From JBFISM01 sp041608535 (GTDB lineage Bacteria > Actinomycetota > Acidimicrobiia > Spongiisociales > UBA5794): a stretch of 15,159 nt of DNA. Positions within the stretch are counted from its first letter, which is position 1, and each line of letters begins with the position of its first letter. The DNA lies in contig JBFISM010000091.1 in NCBI GenBank assembly GCA_041608535.1, positions 1 through 15,159 of the forward strand, in the 5' to 3' direction. A model generated the notes under the pieces. The model was not told where the DNA came from, searched no databases, and was given only the letters and a program-made list of their open reading frames with translations. The position numbers and the translations under genes are program-made. Shown piece after piece: positions 1 through 6,873 of this stretch.

Positions 1-11
1 GCTACAGCCAT
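1..11 (-). CDS. Start of an unidentified downstream gene (first codons only)
   Basis: Only the beginning is present. On the minus strand an ATG at positions 11-9 is followed by GCT GTA and runs off the window edge. It is preceded by a near-ideal Shine-Dalgarno sequence, AGGAGG, five bases upstream, which also overlaps the TAG stop of the permease gene (stop at 23-21). This arrangement (stop codon, SD and start within about 15 bases) is typical of an operon member. By analogy with other NitT/TauT loci it could be a second permease, another ATPase or a catabolic enzyme, but nothing of the protein beyond Met-Ala-Val can be seen. Confidence 0.6.
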
Positions 12-20
12 GCCGACCTC

Positions 21-863
21 CTACGCCGCCTCGACGGCTTGGCGCCACCGGAAGTATCTGCGCTCGAATGCCTGGAGGACCACCTTCTCCAAGAACAGAG
101 CAAACACGAAGAACACGAGGATCCACGTCAGCACCTCGTCGTTCTGGAACAGCACCTGGGACACCCGTAGCTCGAAACCGATGCCCGAAGACGACGAGAA
201 CACCTCGGTGAGCACCGTCACCTTCCAGGCGATCGAGAACCCAAAGCGCATGCCGGTGAAGAGGAACGGTGCCAGGTGGGGCAGCACGACATGGCGCTGC
301 AAGTTCAGGTTGGACACGTGAAACGCCCGCCCCATGTCGAGCAAGTCCTTCGGAAGCGACTTCACGCCCTCGTACACGTTCACCGTCACCAGACCGAACG
401 TCGTCAGGATGATGGCGATCATCGGGCCCCACACCCGGTTGCCGAAGATGATCGCGGTGATGAGCACCCAGATGAGCCCGGGTGCCGTCAGCGAGATCAA
501 GGTCGCGTCTTTGAAGAAACCCTCCCACCACTTGTTCTGCGAGATCACGCCGATGATCGTGCCCACCAGGAACGACAGCGCAAACGCCGAGAACAGTCGG
601 ATAAGCGTCGCCTGGAACGCAGGCAAGATGCGGCCTTCGGCCCACAGATCACCGAACGTCTCGAAGACTCGGATCGGTCCCGGGAGCAGGGCCTCCTCCA
701 GAACCCGTCCGGAGGCAAACTCCCATATCCCGAGAATGACCACGTAACCCATGATTCGCCAGAACCATCGGGTGGTCAGCTCCTTACGGCGCGCGGCTCG
801 CGCCAGTTCCTCCTCGGTGATGAGGAGGGACTGATCTCGCTCCTCTGCCCGTGTCGTCGTCAC
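21..863 (-). CDS. NitT/TauT-family ABC transporter permease
   Basis: This 280-residue inner-membrane permease is of the nitrate/sulfonate/taurine class (SsuC/TauC-like, BPD_transp_1 fold), and its length is normal for the family. It has a charged cytoplasmic N-terminus (residues 1-32), then hydrophobic segments near 36-52, 85-108, 120-140, 145-165, 198-218 and 245-262. The cytoplasmic EAA-type loop that docks on the ATPase is visible at about 163-200, with the G-x-K-S-L-P-K-D-L-L core and the later V-V-L-P-H-L-A-P-F-L-F-T-G. The start is GTG at 863, chosen because AAGGGG lies about six bases upstream. The gene follows the binding-protein gene on the same strand, separated by 94 bases containing a strong hairpin. 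The matching ATPase is probably the divergent gene at 2381. The substrate is unknown. Confidence 0.92.
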   Translation of the reverse strand: MTTTRAEERDQSLLITEEELARAARRKELTTRWFWRIMGYVVILGIWEFASGRVLEEALLPGPIRVFETFGDLWAEGRILPAFQATLIRLFSAFALSFLVGTIIGVISQNKWWEGFFKDATLISLTAPGLIWVLITAIIFGNRVWGPMIAIILTTFGLVTVNVYEGVKSLPKDLLDMGRAFHVSNLNLQRHVVLPHLAPFLFTGMRFGFSIAWKVTVLTEVFSSSSGIGFELRVSQVLFQNDEVLTWILVFFVFALFLEKVVLQAFERRYFRWRQAVEAA

Positions 864-904
864 GACGTACCCCTTGTCACGTCACATGCCCTCCGTGTGA
901 GGCT

Positions 905-937
905 TCGCACGGGCGCCGACCACTGGCGCCCGTGCGA
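905..937 (-). terminator. Strong intra-operon hairpin between binding protein and permease
   Basis: A perfect 13-bp inverted repeat, TCGCACGGGCGCC (905-917) and GGCGCCCGTGCGA (925-937), encloses a 7-base loop (GACCACT). It begins 20 bases after the stop codon of the binding-protein gene and ends about 40 bases before the permease start. There is no T-run on either strand. Such hairpins after binding-protein genes are known in other ABC operons to stabilise the upstream mRNA or to cause partial termination, so that the binding protein is made in excess. That role is inferred here; the structure itself is directly visible. Confidence 0.75.
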
Positions 938-957
938 GAGTCCTCAACCTGTCTCAG

Positions 958-2196
958 CTACGGCGAGACGATCTCGAACCGCGGGGCTGGATAATCCGCC
1001 GGTAGCGAGTTCGGGTTCTCCGCCGGCAGCTTGGTCATCAGGTCGTAGATGGCCACCTCGGCATCGACCCACGCCTGGTCGAGATACACCGATTCGACGA
1101 ACCAGTCGCTCTCACCGGACATGAAGTCGATCATCCACTCCACGTCTTCGTCTGCTTCGACGGCAAAGTGCTGTGGATAGGTGCGGATGACCTCTTCCTG
1201 ATTGTCGTTCCACAGATCCACACCGAGCTGCCACAGCTCGAGGAAAGCGAGCGCCTCCTCCGGATGCGCATCGAACCACTCCTCGGTGGCCGTGAACAGG
1301 TTGGACATCACGTGGTTCTGCCCGTCATCGATCCCGGAGAACGTCGTGTAGAGCTGGAAGGGCATCTGCCCGTCGTACATCAGCTCCAGCTCACCGGCCC
1401 GCAGGTGCGGTGCGGCCGCCTCGGGGATGATCACGGCGACCTCGCAGTCGCCACGCAACAGGTTCGTCGGATTGACGAAGTGGTCGTTGACGATGAGGTT
1501 GAAGTCACCACCACCGACTCGGTAGTCGAGCCCGTGCAACTCGTTGGCCGCCACCGTCCAGAAACCGGTGTTCGACACCGGGCTGCTCACGCAGATGTTC
1601 GAACCGAGGGGCACGTCCTCGAGGGTGTTGTACGGATCGCCGGCGCGCCTCATCATCGGTGACCGCTGATAGTTGTACTTGCCGAACGTCACGGTCTTGA
1701 TCGACGTCTCGTTCTCCAGCACCGGGATCTCCTGAGTGCCCATGGAGACGATGTCGCCATGCCCACCGGCGAAGTAGGTGAACTCGTCCCAGGTGGTGCT
1801 GGTGACGATACGGATGTTGTTCGCCGCCTCCCACTGGGCCAGATTGCCGGTGTCGGTCAAGTAGTCCCAGGCCGGATCGGGGGCGAAGGCGAACCGGATG
1901 ATCGACGTCTCCTCGCGTCCCCCTTCAGCCGCCGCCGCTGCTGCATCGGCCGCTTCCTGCGCCGCCGCGGCTGCCTCCTCACGGGCGGCCGCCACCGCTG
2001 CATCGAGCTCTTCCTGTGTCACCCCGGCAGCTTCGGCTTCGGCACGAGCCGCCTCGACGGCCTCGTTGATGGCTGCCTGGAGGTCTTCTTCGGAGACGCC
2101 GGCATCGGCATCACCTCCACTGTCCCCGCACGCGGCAAGGACCAGCACGAAAGCTCCGAGCAGCGCCAACAGCCGCATCGTCGACTTTGCGTTCAC
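958..2196 (-). CDS. ABC transporter solute-binding lipoprotein (NitT/TauT type)
   Basis: This secreted, lipid-anchored solute-binding protein has 412 residues from the GTG at 2196. That start is preferred because GGAGG lies five bases upstream; the longer reading from 2238 would place the ribosome site inside the gene and bury the signal peptide behind 14 polar residues. A signal peptide (residues 1-22) ends in the lipobox L-A-A-C, with Cys23 the predicted lipidation site. An Ala/Glu-rich predicted coiled-coil stalk follows at about 34-92. The periplasmic-binding fold starts near 97 with I-I-R-F-A-F-A-P-D and contains G-D-I-V-S-M-G-T and P-L-G-S-N-I-C-V-S, placed where NMT1/TauA-like proteins contact ligand and hinge. 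It heads the operon with the permease and lies divergent to the ATPase. The ligand is not deducible. Confidence 0.9.
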   Translation of the reverse strand: MNAKSTMRLLALLGAFVLVLAACGDSGGDADAGVSEEDLQAAINEAVEAARAEAEAAGVTQEELDAAVAAAREEAAAAAQEAADAAAAAAEGGREETSIIRFAFAPDPAWDYLTDTGNLAQWEAANNIRIVTSTTWDEFTYFAGGHGDIVSMGTQEIPVLENETSIKTVTFGKYNYQRSPMMRRAGDPYNTLEDVPLGSNICVSSPVSNTGFWTVAANELHGLDYRVGGGDFNLIVNDHFVNPTNLLRGDCEVAVIIPEAAAPHLRAGELELMYDGQMPFQLYTTFSGIDDGQNHVMSNLFTATEEWFDAHPEEALAFLELWQLGVDLWNDNQEEVIRTYPQHFAVEADEDVEWMIDFMSGESDWFVESVYLDQAWVDAEVAIYDLMTKLPAENPNSLPADYPAPRFEIVSP

Positions 2197-2380
2197 CCTC
2201 TCCTCCCTTTCCGGCTCGGACGAACAAGCCGTGTTCATTCACTCCCAAACGGAGGTTCGGTCTCCCCGACAATGCCAGGTCGCCGACCCAACTCTCCACG
2301 ATCGTGCAATATACAGGATCCAATTTGCACATTGCCAACGGTTTTGGTTCGGTAGGGGCCGATCGAGGGGAGTACAAACA
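2197..2380. promoter_or_regulatory. Divergent control region for the two transporter operons
   Basis: This 184-base interval separates the divergent starts of the binding protein (GTG 2196, minus) and the ATPase (GTG 2381, plus), so both promoters should lie here. Its middle (about 2300-2350) is clearly AT-richer than its flanks. A candidate minus-strand promoter is TTGGCA (plus positions 2333-2338) with TGTATA (2310-2315) 17 bases downstream. This match is weak and is an inference. The SD for the ATPase, GAGGGGAG at about 2365-2372, is the clearest signal at the plus end. Inverted repeats in the interval are listed separately. Confidence 0.55.
2297..2330. promoter_or_regulatory. Candidate operator: overlapping palindromes
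   Basis: A perfect 10-bp palindrome, CACGATCGTG (2297-2306), overlaps the left arm of a second inverted repeat, GTGCAA (2304-2309) and TTGCAC (2325-2330), whose arms are centred about two helical turns apart. They sit over and just downstream of the candidate minus-strand -10 element, a typical position for repressor or activator binding. No regulator gene adjoins this cluster in the window, so the binding protein is unknown. Short palindromes can arise by chance in GC-rich DNA. Confidence 0.35.
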
Positions 2381-3166
2381 GTGGCGCTGGGGATCGAGCT
2401 GAGCAACGTCGGGCTGACGTTCGCCGCCGCCGGTGTCGGCACCGAGGTGATCCGCAGCCTCGACCTCACCGTTGCACCGAACTCGGTCCACGTCGTGGTC
2501 GGCCCGAACGGCTGTGGGAAGAGCACACTGTTGCGACTGCTTGCCGGCGTGCTCCGCCCCAGCGCGGGCAAGATCCGCTTTGTCGGCGAGCAACGGCACA
2601 GCAATCGCACTGCTCTCGTGTTTCAGGACCCGACGCTGCTGCCGTGGTGGAACATCGGCCGCAATGTGAGTATCGGAACCGAGATGGGCAAGCGCACCCC
2701 GCCGCTGGAGAAACAGACTCGAAAGAGCCTGCTCGAGAAGGTGCGCTCGTTCCACACCGAACAGGTGGGTTTGGGTGGGATGGGGAAACGGATGCCCGGC
2801 GAGCTGTCCCACGGGATGAAGACCAGAGCCGGCGTCGCCCGTGCCTTCGCCCACGACGCCGACATCGTGCTCATGGACGAGCCCTTCGTCCATCTCGACT
2901 GGATCACCAAGCGCCGGCTGTGGGACGAGTTCGAAACCCACTGGCAGCTGGACCCGCGCACCTATGTGCTCGTCACTCACGATGTCGACGAAGCCGCGCT
3001 GCTGGGTGACCGGGTGACCGTGCTCAGCGAGAGACCCGCCACCGTCGTCGAGCACGTCGAGGTCGACCTACCCCGGCCGCGGACCAGCGATCTCATGGAC
3101 CAGCCCGGCTTCCGCTCGGCGACGTCGCGCATCTGGGCCGCCCTCGACCGAGCTACGTACCGGTGA
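2381..3166 (+). CDS. NitT/TauT-family ABC transporter ATPase
   Basis: This 261-residue nucleotide-binding subunit (SsuB/TauB-like) would energise import with the minus-strand permease and binding protein. The start is GTG at 2381, nine bases or so after GAGGGGAG; the reading frame is open further upstream but without a ribosome site. Motifs: Walker A G-P-N-G-C-G-K-S-T at 41-49; Q-loop in V-F-Q-D-P-T-L-L-P-W-W; ABC signature at 142-146 reading L-S-H-G-M rather than LSGGQ; Walker B I-V-L-M-D-E with Asp166 and Glu167; and the switch histidine His200 in V-T-H-D. The F-Q-D-x-x-L-L-P-W-x-N pattern is characteristic of the taurine/sulfonate/nitrate group. The His in the signature is a real departure from the usual second Gly. 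The stop overlaps the next gene by 4 bases (GTGA), implying translational coupling. Confidence 0.92.
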   Translation: MALGIELSNVGLTFAAAGVGTEVIRSLDLTVAPNSVHVVVGPNGCGKSTLLRLLAGVLRPSAGKIRFVGEQRHSNRTALVFQDPTLLPWWNIGRNVSIGTEMGKRTPPLEKQTRKSLLEKVRSFHTEQVGLGGMGKRMPGELSHGMKTRAGVARAFAHDADIVLMDEPFVHLDWITKRRLWDEFETHWQLDPRTYVLVTHDVDEAALLGDRVTVLSERPATVVEHVEVDLPRPRTSDLMDQPGFRSATSRIWAALDRATYR

Positions 3167-4377
3167 GAGTGGATACCGGGACCGCCAACACCTTGATGCG
3201 GCCGCCCCCGGCCGTTGCGCTCGTCGCCGGCACCCTCTCCATCTCGATTGCTGCACTGCCGGTGTTTCTGCTCGGGGCGCTTGCGGTTTTCGTCCGTCAG
3301 GATCTCGGCTTTGGCGAGTCGGCGCTCGGACTCGTCGTGTCCGCCTACTACCTCACGTCGGCTCTGAGCTCGGCACCTGGTGGTCGGCTGGCTGAACGGC
3401 TCGGCGCCCGCCGTGGCATCGCGCTGGCGGCCGCCATCACGGTGCTGTCGTTGTTCGGTGTCGCACTGTTTGCGCACACGTGGGGCTCGCTCGTGCCGTT
3501 CATGATGCTGGCGGGTGTCGCCAACGGGATCGCACTTCCCGCCTCCAATCTGCTGCTGGCTCGAGCCGTACCGAGCCGACACCAGGGTGTGGCGTTTGGT
3601 GTCAAGCAGTCATCGGGCCCGGTGGCCACGATGATCTCCGGCGCCGCCGTCCCACTGATCGGACTCACTGTGGGTTGGCGCTGGGCATTCGTACTCATCG
3701 CACTCGTGGGGATGCCGTTGCTGCTCTTCGCACGTGCGCAAACCCAGAACCCGCTGCACCCGCCGCCCGAGGACGGCGTCGTGCCGATGGGACCACTCGT
3801 TCTGCTCGGAATAGGTGCTGCGGCCGCCGTCATCGGCGGGAGCACACTCGGCGCCTTCTATGTCGAGTCGGCTGTCGCCGGCGGCATCGCGCCGGGCGTC
3901 GCCGGCACGCTGTTGGCGATCGGTGCGGTGACCGGGATCGTCGCCCGCATCGGGTGGGGGTGGTTCGCCGGGACCAACCACTCGAAACACGTCACGCTGC
4001 TGACGGCTCTCCTCGCTGCTGGATCTGGGGGCTATCTCTTTCTCGGCATGGTCGACACACCATTCCTTTTGGGGGTGGTCAGCGTCGTGCTGTTCGCCAC
4101 CGGATGGGGCTGGCCGGCAGTGTTCCTCTACGCCATCGTCGCCCGCACCGAGCGGGCACCGGCGGCAGCAACGGGGATCGTCGGCGCCGGTCTCTACGCC
4201 GGGGGTATCTTCGGGCCTGTCGTGTTCGGGGCAATGGTGGAGTCGGGAGGCTACAGAGGGGCGTGGACGTTCGTCGCAGTCGCGTCGCTTGTCGCAGCGG
4301 GCTTCTTCTTCGTCGGGGGACGCCGATTGGATGCGACTCACCGTGAGAACTCGATATCCGTGGGAGGCCCAACATGA
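3163..4377 (+). CDS. Major facilitator superfamily (MFS) transporter
   Basis: This 404-residue integral membrane protein shows about twelve hydrophobic segments in two six-helix halves, as usual for MFS proteins. The family loop between helices 2 and 3 is present at about 74-84 (G-R-L-A-E-R-L-G-A-R-R), close to MFS motif A. A longer polar linker lies between the halves near residues 190-205. The start is GTG at 3163, overlapping the ATPase stop in GTGA; no good SD is visible, consistent with coupling. In-frame alternatives are GTG 3169 and ATG 3196. Its stop in turn overlaps the ThDP enzyme start (ATGA). Context suggests it moves a substrate or product of the same pathway, perhaps as exporter or second uptake route; direction and substrate cannot be read from sequence. 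Confidence 0.9.
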   Translation: MRVDTGTANTLMRPPPAVALVAGTLSISIAALPVFLLGALAVFVRQDLGFGESALGLVVSAYYLTSALSSAPGGRLAERLGARRGIALAAAITVLSLFGVALFAHTWGSLVPFMMLAGVANGIALPASNLLLARAVPSRHQGVAFGVKQSSGPVATMISGAAVPLIGLTVGWRWAFVLIALVGMPLLLFARAQTQNPLHPPPEDGVVPMGPLVLLGIGAAAAVIGGSTLGAFYVESAVAGGIAPGVAGTLLAIGAVTGIVARIGWGWFAGTNHSKHVTLLTALLAAGSGGYLFLGMVDTPFLLGVVSVVLFATGWGWPAVFLYAIVARTERAPAAATGIVGAGLYAGGIFGPVVFGAMVESGGYRGAWTFVAVASLVAAGFFFVGGRRLDATHRENSISVGGPT

Positions 4378-6011
4378 CCTCGAGTGGTGCTGCGCTCCTG
4401 GTTCGCTGTCTCGAGGCGAACGGCGTAGCCACCGTCTTTGGAATCCCCGGCGTCGACACGCTCGCCGTGTACGACGCTTTTCTCGACCATCCCGCGATTC
4501 GGGCCATCAATGTACGCCACGAGCAGGCCGCCGTCTTCATGGCCGACGGCTGGGCCCGGGCGACGGGTGATATCGGGGTGGCGCTCACCAGCGGTGGCCC
4601 CGGCGCACTCAACACGATGACGGCCATGGCCACGGCTCATAACGACAGCGTGCCGGTGTTGCAGGTGACGAACGAGAACCCGGCTCACGTACGGCGCAAG
4701 TCCAAGGGATACTTCCACGATCTGTCCGACCAACTGGGGATGTTTCGTCCGGTTTCCGGTTTCACGACCGGCGTCGTGCTCGCCGATGAGATCCCTACGG
4801 CGGTGGCTACCGCCTTCGCTGCACTGCGCAACCGCCGTCCCCGCCCGGCGCTCGTCGAGATCGCCGGAGAGGCGCTGGCCGCTCTCACCGACGCCGCACC
4901 AATTCCCGCATCACCACGCACACCACGTTCGCCCGATGCAGGCAGTATCGCCGAGGCCGCGGCGCAGCTACGGCGAGCGGAAGCACCGATCATCTGGGCC
5001 GGAGGTGGTGCGGTCGCCGCCGAGGCGGCGGGTGAGCTGGTGGCGCTCGCCGAGCGGCTCGGGGCGCCGGTGATCACGTCGCAGAGTGGCAAGGGCGCCA
5101 TCCCCGCCGATCACCGGCTCCACGTCGGCAACTGGGCGAACGAGCGACCAGTGCGCCAGATGCTCGATCGCTCCGATGTGTTGCTGGCAGTCGGCACCCG
5201 GTTCTCCTACTTCCCCACCGGCGGTTGGTCGCTGCGACTCCCGGACGCCGTCATCCAGGTCGACCTCGACGCCGAGGAGCTGGGGCGCAACTACCCCGTG
5301 GCGGTGCGTCTGCTCGGTGACGCCAAAGCGACCTTGGCGCAACTCGCAAAGGCGCTCGATGATCTCGGACACGCAGCCTCGCGATCGCGAGCGGACGAGG
5401 TCACCGCAGCTCTGGAGCAGATCAGCAACCGGGTGGGGACCCCGGTCGAGATCGACGTGCTCGACCAGATACGGATGGCGCTACCCCACGATGCTCGCGT
5501 CTTCAACGATCCCACCACCCTTGCCTTCTGGGCACGCTCGCATTGGCCGGCCTATCAGCCACGCACCTGGTTCGTCCCGTCGGGTTTCGGCACATTGGGG
5601 TACGCGCTCCCGGCGGCCATCGGAGCCAAGCTGGCCAAACCGCAGGTACCGAGCGTTGCCGTGATCGGCGACGCCGGGGTCATGTTCACCATCCAAGACC
5701 TCATGACCGCGGTCGAACATCATGTACCGGTCATCGTTCTCGTGTTCAACGATGAGGGATACGGTGTCGAGCGCCGTCACCAGGATCATCTCTTTGGACG
5801 GCGCAGCGGCGTCGATCTGAGACCGCCCGATTTCGTTGCGTTGGCGCGGGCGTTCGGCGCCGTGGGCCTGCGTGTCGACGACCTCGACGGAGTGGGCGAC
5901 GCCGTGTCGCGTGCCCTCGACGCAGACGGACCCGTGCTCATCGAGGTGCCCAATCGATTCCGGCACCCCGGCTACGGATCTTTCGCCAACTGGGACGACC
6001 CGCTCGATTAG
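4374..6011 (+). CDS. Thiamine-diphosphate-dependent enzyme (acetolactate synthase / 2-oxo-acid decarboxylase superfamily)
   Basis: This 545-residue cytosolic ThDP enzyme has the three-domain layout of acetolactate synthase, benzoylformate decarboxylase and relatives. The N-terminal Pyr domain (about 1-170) carries the cofactor-activating Glu50 in N-V-R-H-E-Q-A-A and the G-G-P-G-A-L-N-T loop. The central domain (about 185-320) contains the Rossmann-like W-A-G-G-G-A-V. The C-terminal PP domain has the ThDP/Mg motif G-D-A-G (Asp433) followed 26 residues later by Asn459 in F-N-D-E-G-Y-G. GDA replaces the more usual GDG. A segment with H-D-L-S-D-Q-L-G-M-F (about 115-124) recalls ALS/AruI-like members, but I cannot assign a substrate. 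ATG at 4374 has GGGAGG six bases upstream. It is the last gene of the operon and is probably the step that consumes the imported compound. Confidence 0.88.
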   Translation: MTSSGAALLVRCLEANGVATVFGIPGVDTLAVYDAFLDHPAIRAINVRHEQAAVFMADGWARATGDIGVALTSGGPGALNTMTAMATAHNDSVPVLQVTNENPAHVRRKSKGYFHDLSDQLGMFRPVSGFTTGVVLADEIPTAVATAFAALRNRRPRPALVEIAGEALAALTDAAPIPASPRTPRSPDAGSIAEAAAQLRRAEAPIIWAGGGAVAAEAAGELVALAERLGAPVITSQSGKGAIPADHRLHVGNWANERPVRQMLDRSDVLLAVGTRFSYFPTGGWSLRLPDAVIQVDLDAEELGRNYPVAVRLLGDAKATLAQLAKALDDLGHAASRSRADEVTAALEQISNRVGTPVEIDVLDQIRMALPHDARVFNDPTTLAFWARSHWPAYQPRTWFVPSGFGTLGYALPAAIGAKLAKPQVPSVAVIGDAGVMFTIQDLMTAVEHHVPVIVLVFNDEGYGVERRHQDHLFGRRSGVDLRPPDFVALARAFGAVGLRVDDLDGVGDAVSRALDADGPVLIEVPNRFRHPGYGSFANWDDPLD

Positions 6012-6037
6012 AGGATGCGCCGATAGGCGCAGACTCG

Positions 6038-6064
6038 GTTGCATGGGCACGGGACCCATGCAAC
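6038..6064. terminator. Hairpin terminator after the ThDP enzyme gene
   Basis: A perfect 10-bp stem, GTTGCATGGG (6038-6047) with CCCATGCAAC (6055-6064), has a 7-base loop and starts 26 bases after the ThDP gene stop. There is no T-run. It lies between two convergent operons, so it could stop transcription from either side. Confidence 0.7.
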
Positions 6065-6110
6065 ACAGCGATGAGCCGGCAGGCGAAGAGCCAATACGAA
6101 ACTCTGCGAT

Positions 6111-6129
6111 CGCCAGCCTATCGCTGGCG
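6111..6129. terminator. Hairpin after the HAD gene (minus-strand operon end)
   Basis: A perfect 7-bp stem, CGCCAGC (6111-6117) and GCTGGCG (6123-6129), has a 5-base loop and lies 15 bases beyond the stop codon of the minus-strand HAD gene. It probably acts with the hairpin at 6038 to separate the convergent operons. No T-run follows it. Confidence 0.5.
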
Positions 6130-6144
6130 CTCTCAGCCGGCAGA

Positions 6145-6846
6145 TCAGGAGCCGGTCAGTGACCGAACCGCCTCGGGGACGGCAACGATCGAGTCGACCC
6201 GGGCGATACGAGGGTGATCACCGAGCGGTTCCACATGCTCCAACTCCCAGGTGACGTGGTACGGCACGTGGATCCCACACCCGCCGATCTCGACGACCGG
6301 GGCGATATCCGATCGCATCGAGTTGCCCACCATGCAAAACCGCTCTGCCGGCACGTCGATCGTATCCAGCAAGCGCCGGTACGTCGCTGCGTCTTTCTCG
6401 GCGACGACATCGACGCTGCCAAAGACATCGGCGAGGCCCGAGGCGGCGACCTTCGACTCCTGGTGGAACAGATCACCCTTGGTGACCAACGCGAGCCGGA
6501 AATCGCCGTGCAAGCGATGCAATGTCTCGGCTACGCCGTCGAGCAGCTCGACCGGATGATCGAGCATCTCCTTACCGAACTGCACGATCTGATGGATGCG
6601 GGCACCATCGATCTCGCCGTCGGTCAGCTCGATCGCCGTCTCGATCATCGACAGCGTGAAACCCTTCACGCCGTAACCGAACAACCGCAGGTTGCGGCGC
6701 TCCGCCTCGAGCAGCGCTGCCGCCGCAGTGTCGCGTTCCACCCATGGATCGAGCAGCTCGACGTAACGCTCTTGGGTGACCACGAAGTGCCCTTCGCTGT
6801 GCCACAGCGTGTCGTCGGCGTCGACTCCGATCACGTCGATGCCCAT
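6145..6846 (-). CDS. HAD-superfamily hydrolase (phosphatase-like)
   Basis: This 233-residue protein belongs to the haloacid dehalogenase superfamily, mostly cytosolic Mg-dependent phosphatases of small phosphorylated metabolites. Motif I is at the N-terminus, V-D-A-D-D-T-L-W, with Asp9 as nucleophile and Asp11 as general acid. Residues about 15-95 form an alpha-helical C1-type cap. Motif II is V-T-K (Thr122), motif III is probably Lys151 in A-E-K-D, and motif IV is G-N-S-M-R-S-D with Asp180 binding Mg. All catalytic positions are intact, so activity is likely, but the substrate is unknown. The ATG at 6846 has no convincing SD. The gene follows the histidine kinase by 27 bases on the same strand and is probably co-transcribed. 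It might act on a metabolite linked to the sensed stress, but that is speculation. Confidence 0.88.
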   Translation of the reverse strand: MGIDVIGVDADDTLWHSEGHFVVTQERYVELLDPWVERDTAAAALLEAERRNLRLFGYGVKGFTLSMIETAIELTDGEIDGARIHQIVQFGKEMLDHPVELLDGVAETLHRLHGDFRLALVTKGDLFHQESKVAASGLADVFGSVDVVAEKDAATYRRLLDTIDVPAERFCMVGNSMRSDIAPVVEIGGCGIHVPYHVTWELEHVEPLGDHPRIARVDSIVAVPEAVRSLTGS

Positions 6847-6873
6847 GGCCGCCAGGCTAGAGGCCGCCCCCGC

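Noticed and set aside
1919..2100. Ala-rich low-complexity stretch in the binding protein as a possible frameshift or assembly artefact
   Set aside because: The frame stays open, the heptad-like pattern and 25-residue repeat are regular, and it sits between an intact lipobox and an intact binding domain.
1759..2355. Plus-strand frames opposite the binding-protein gene
   Set aside because: They are antisense to a gene with clear domains and a ribosome site; the Ser/Ala-rich readings are shadows of the stalk codons.
2111..3055. Minus-strand 314-codon frame opposite the transporter ATPase
   Set aside because: It covers the divergent control region and runs antisense to intact Walker and switch motifs; no ribosome site or family resemblance.
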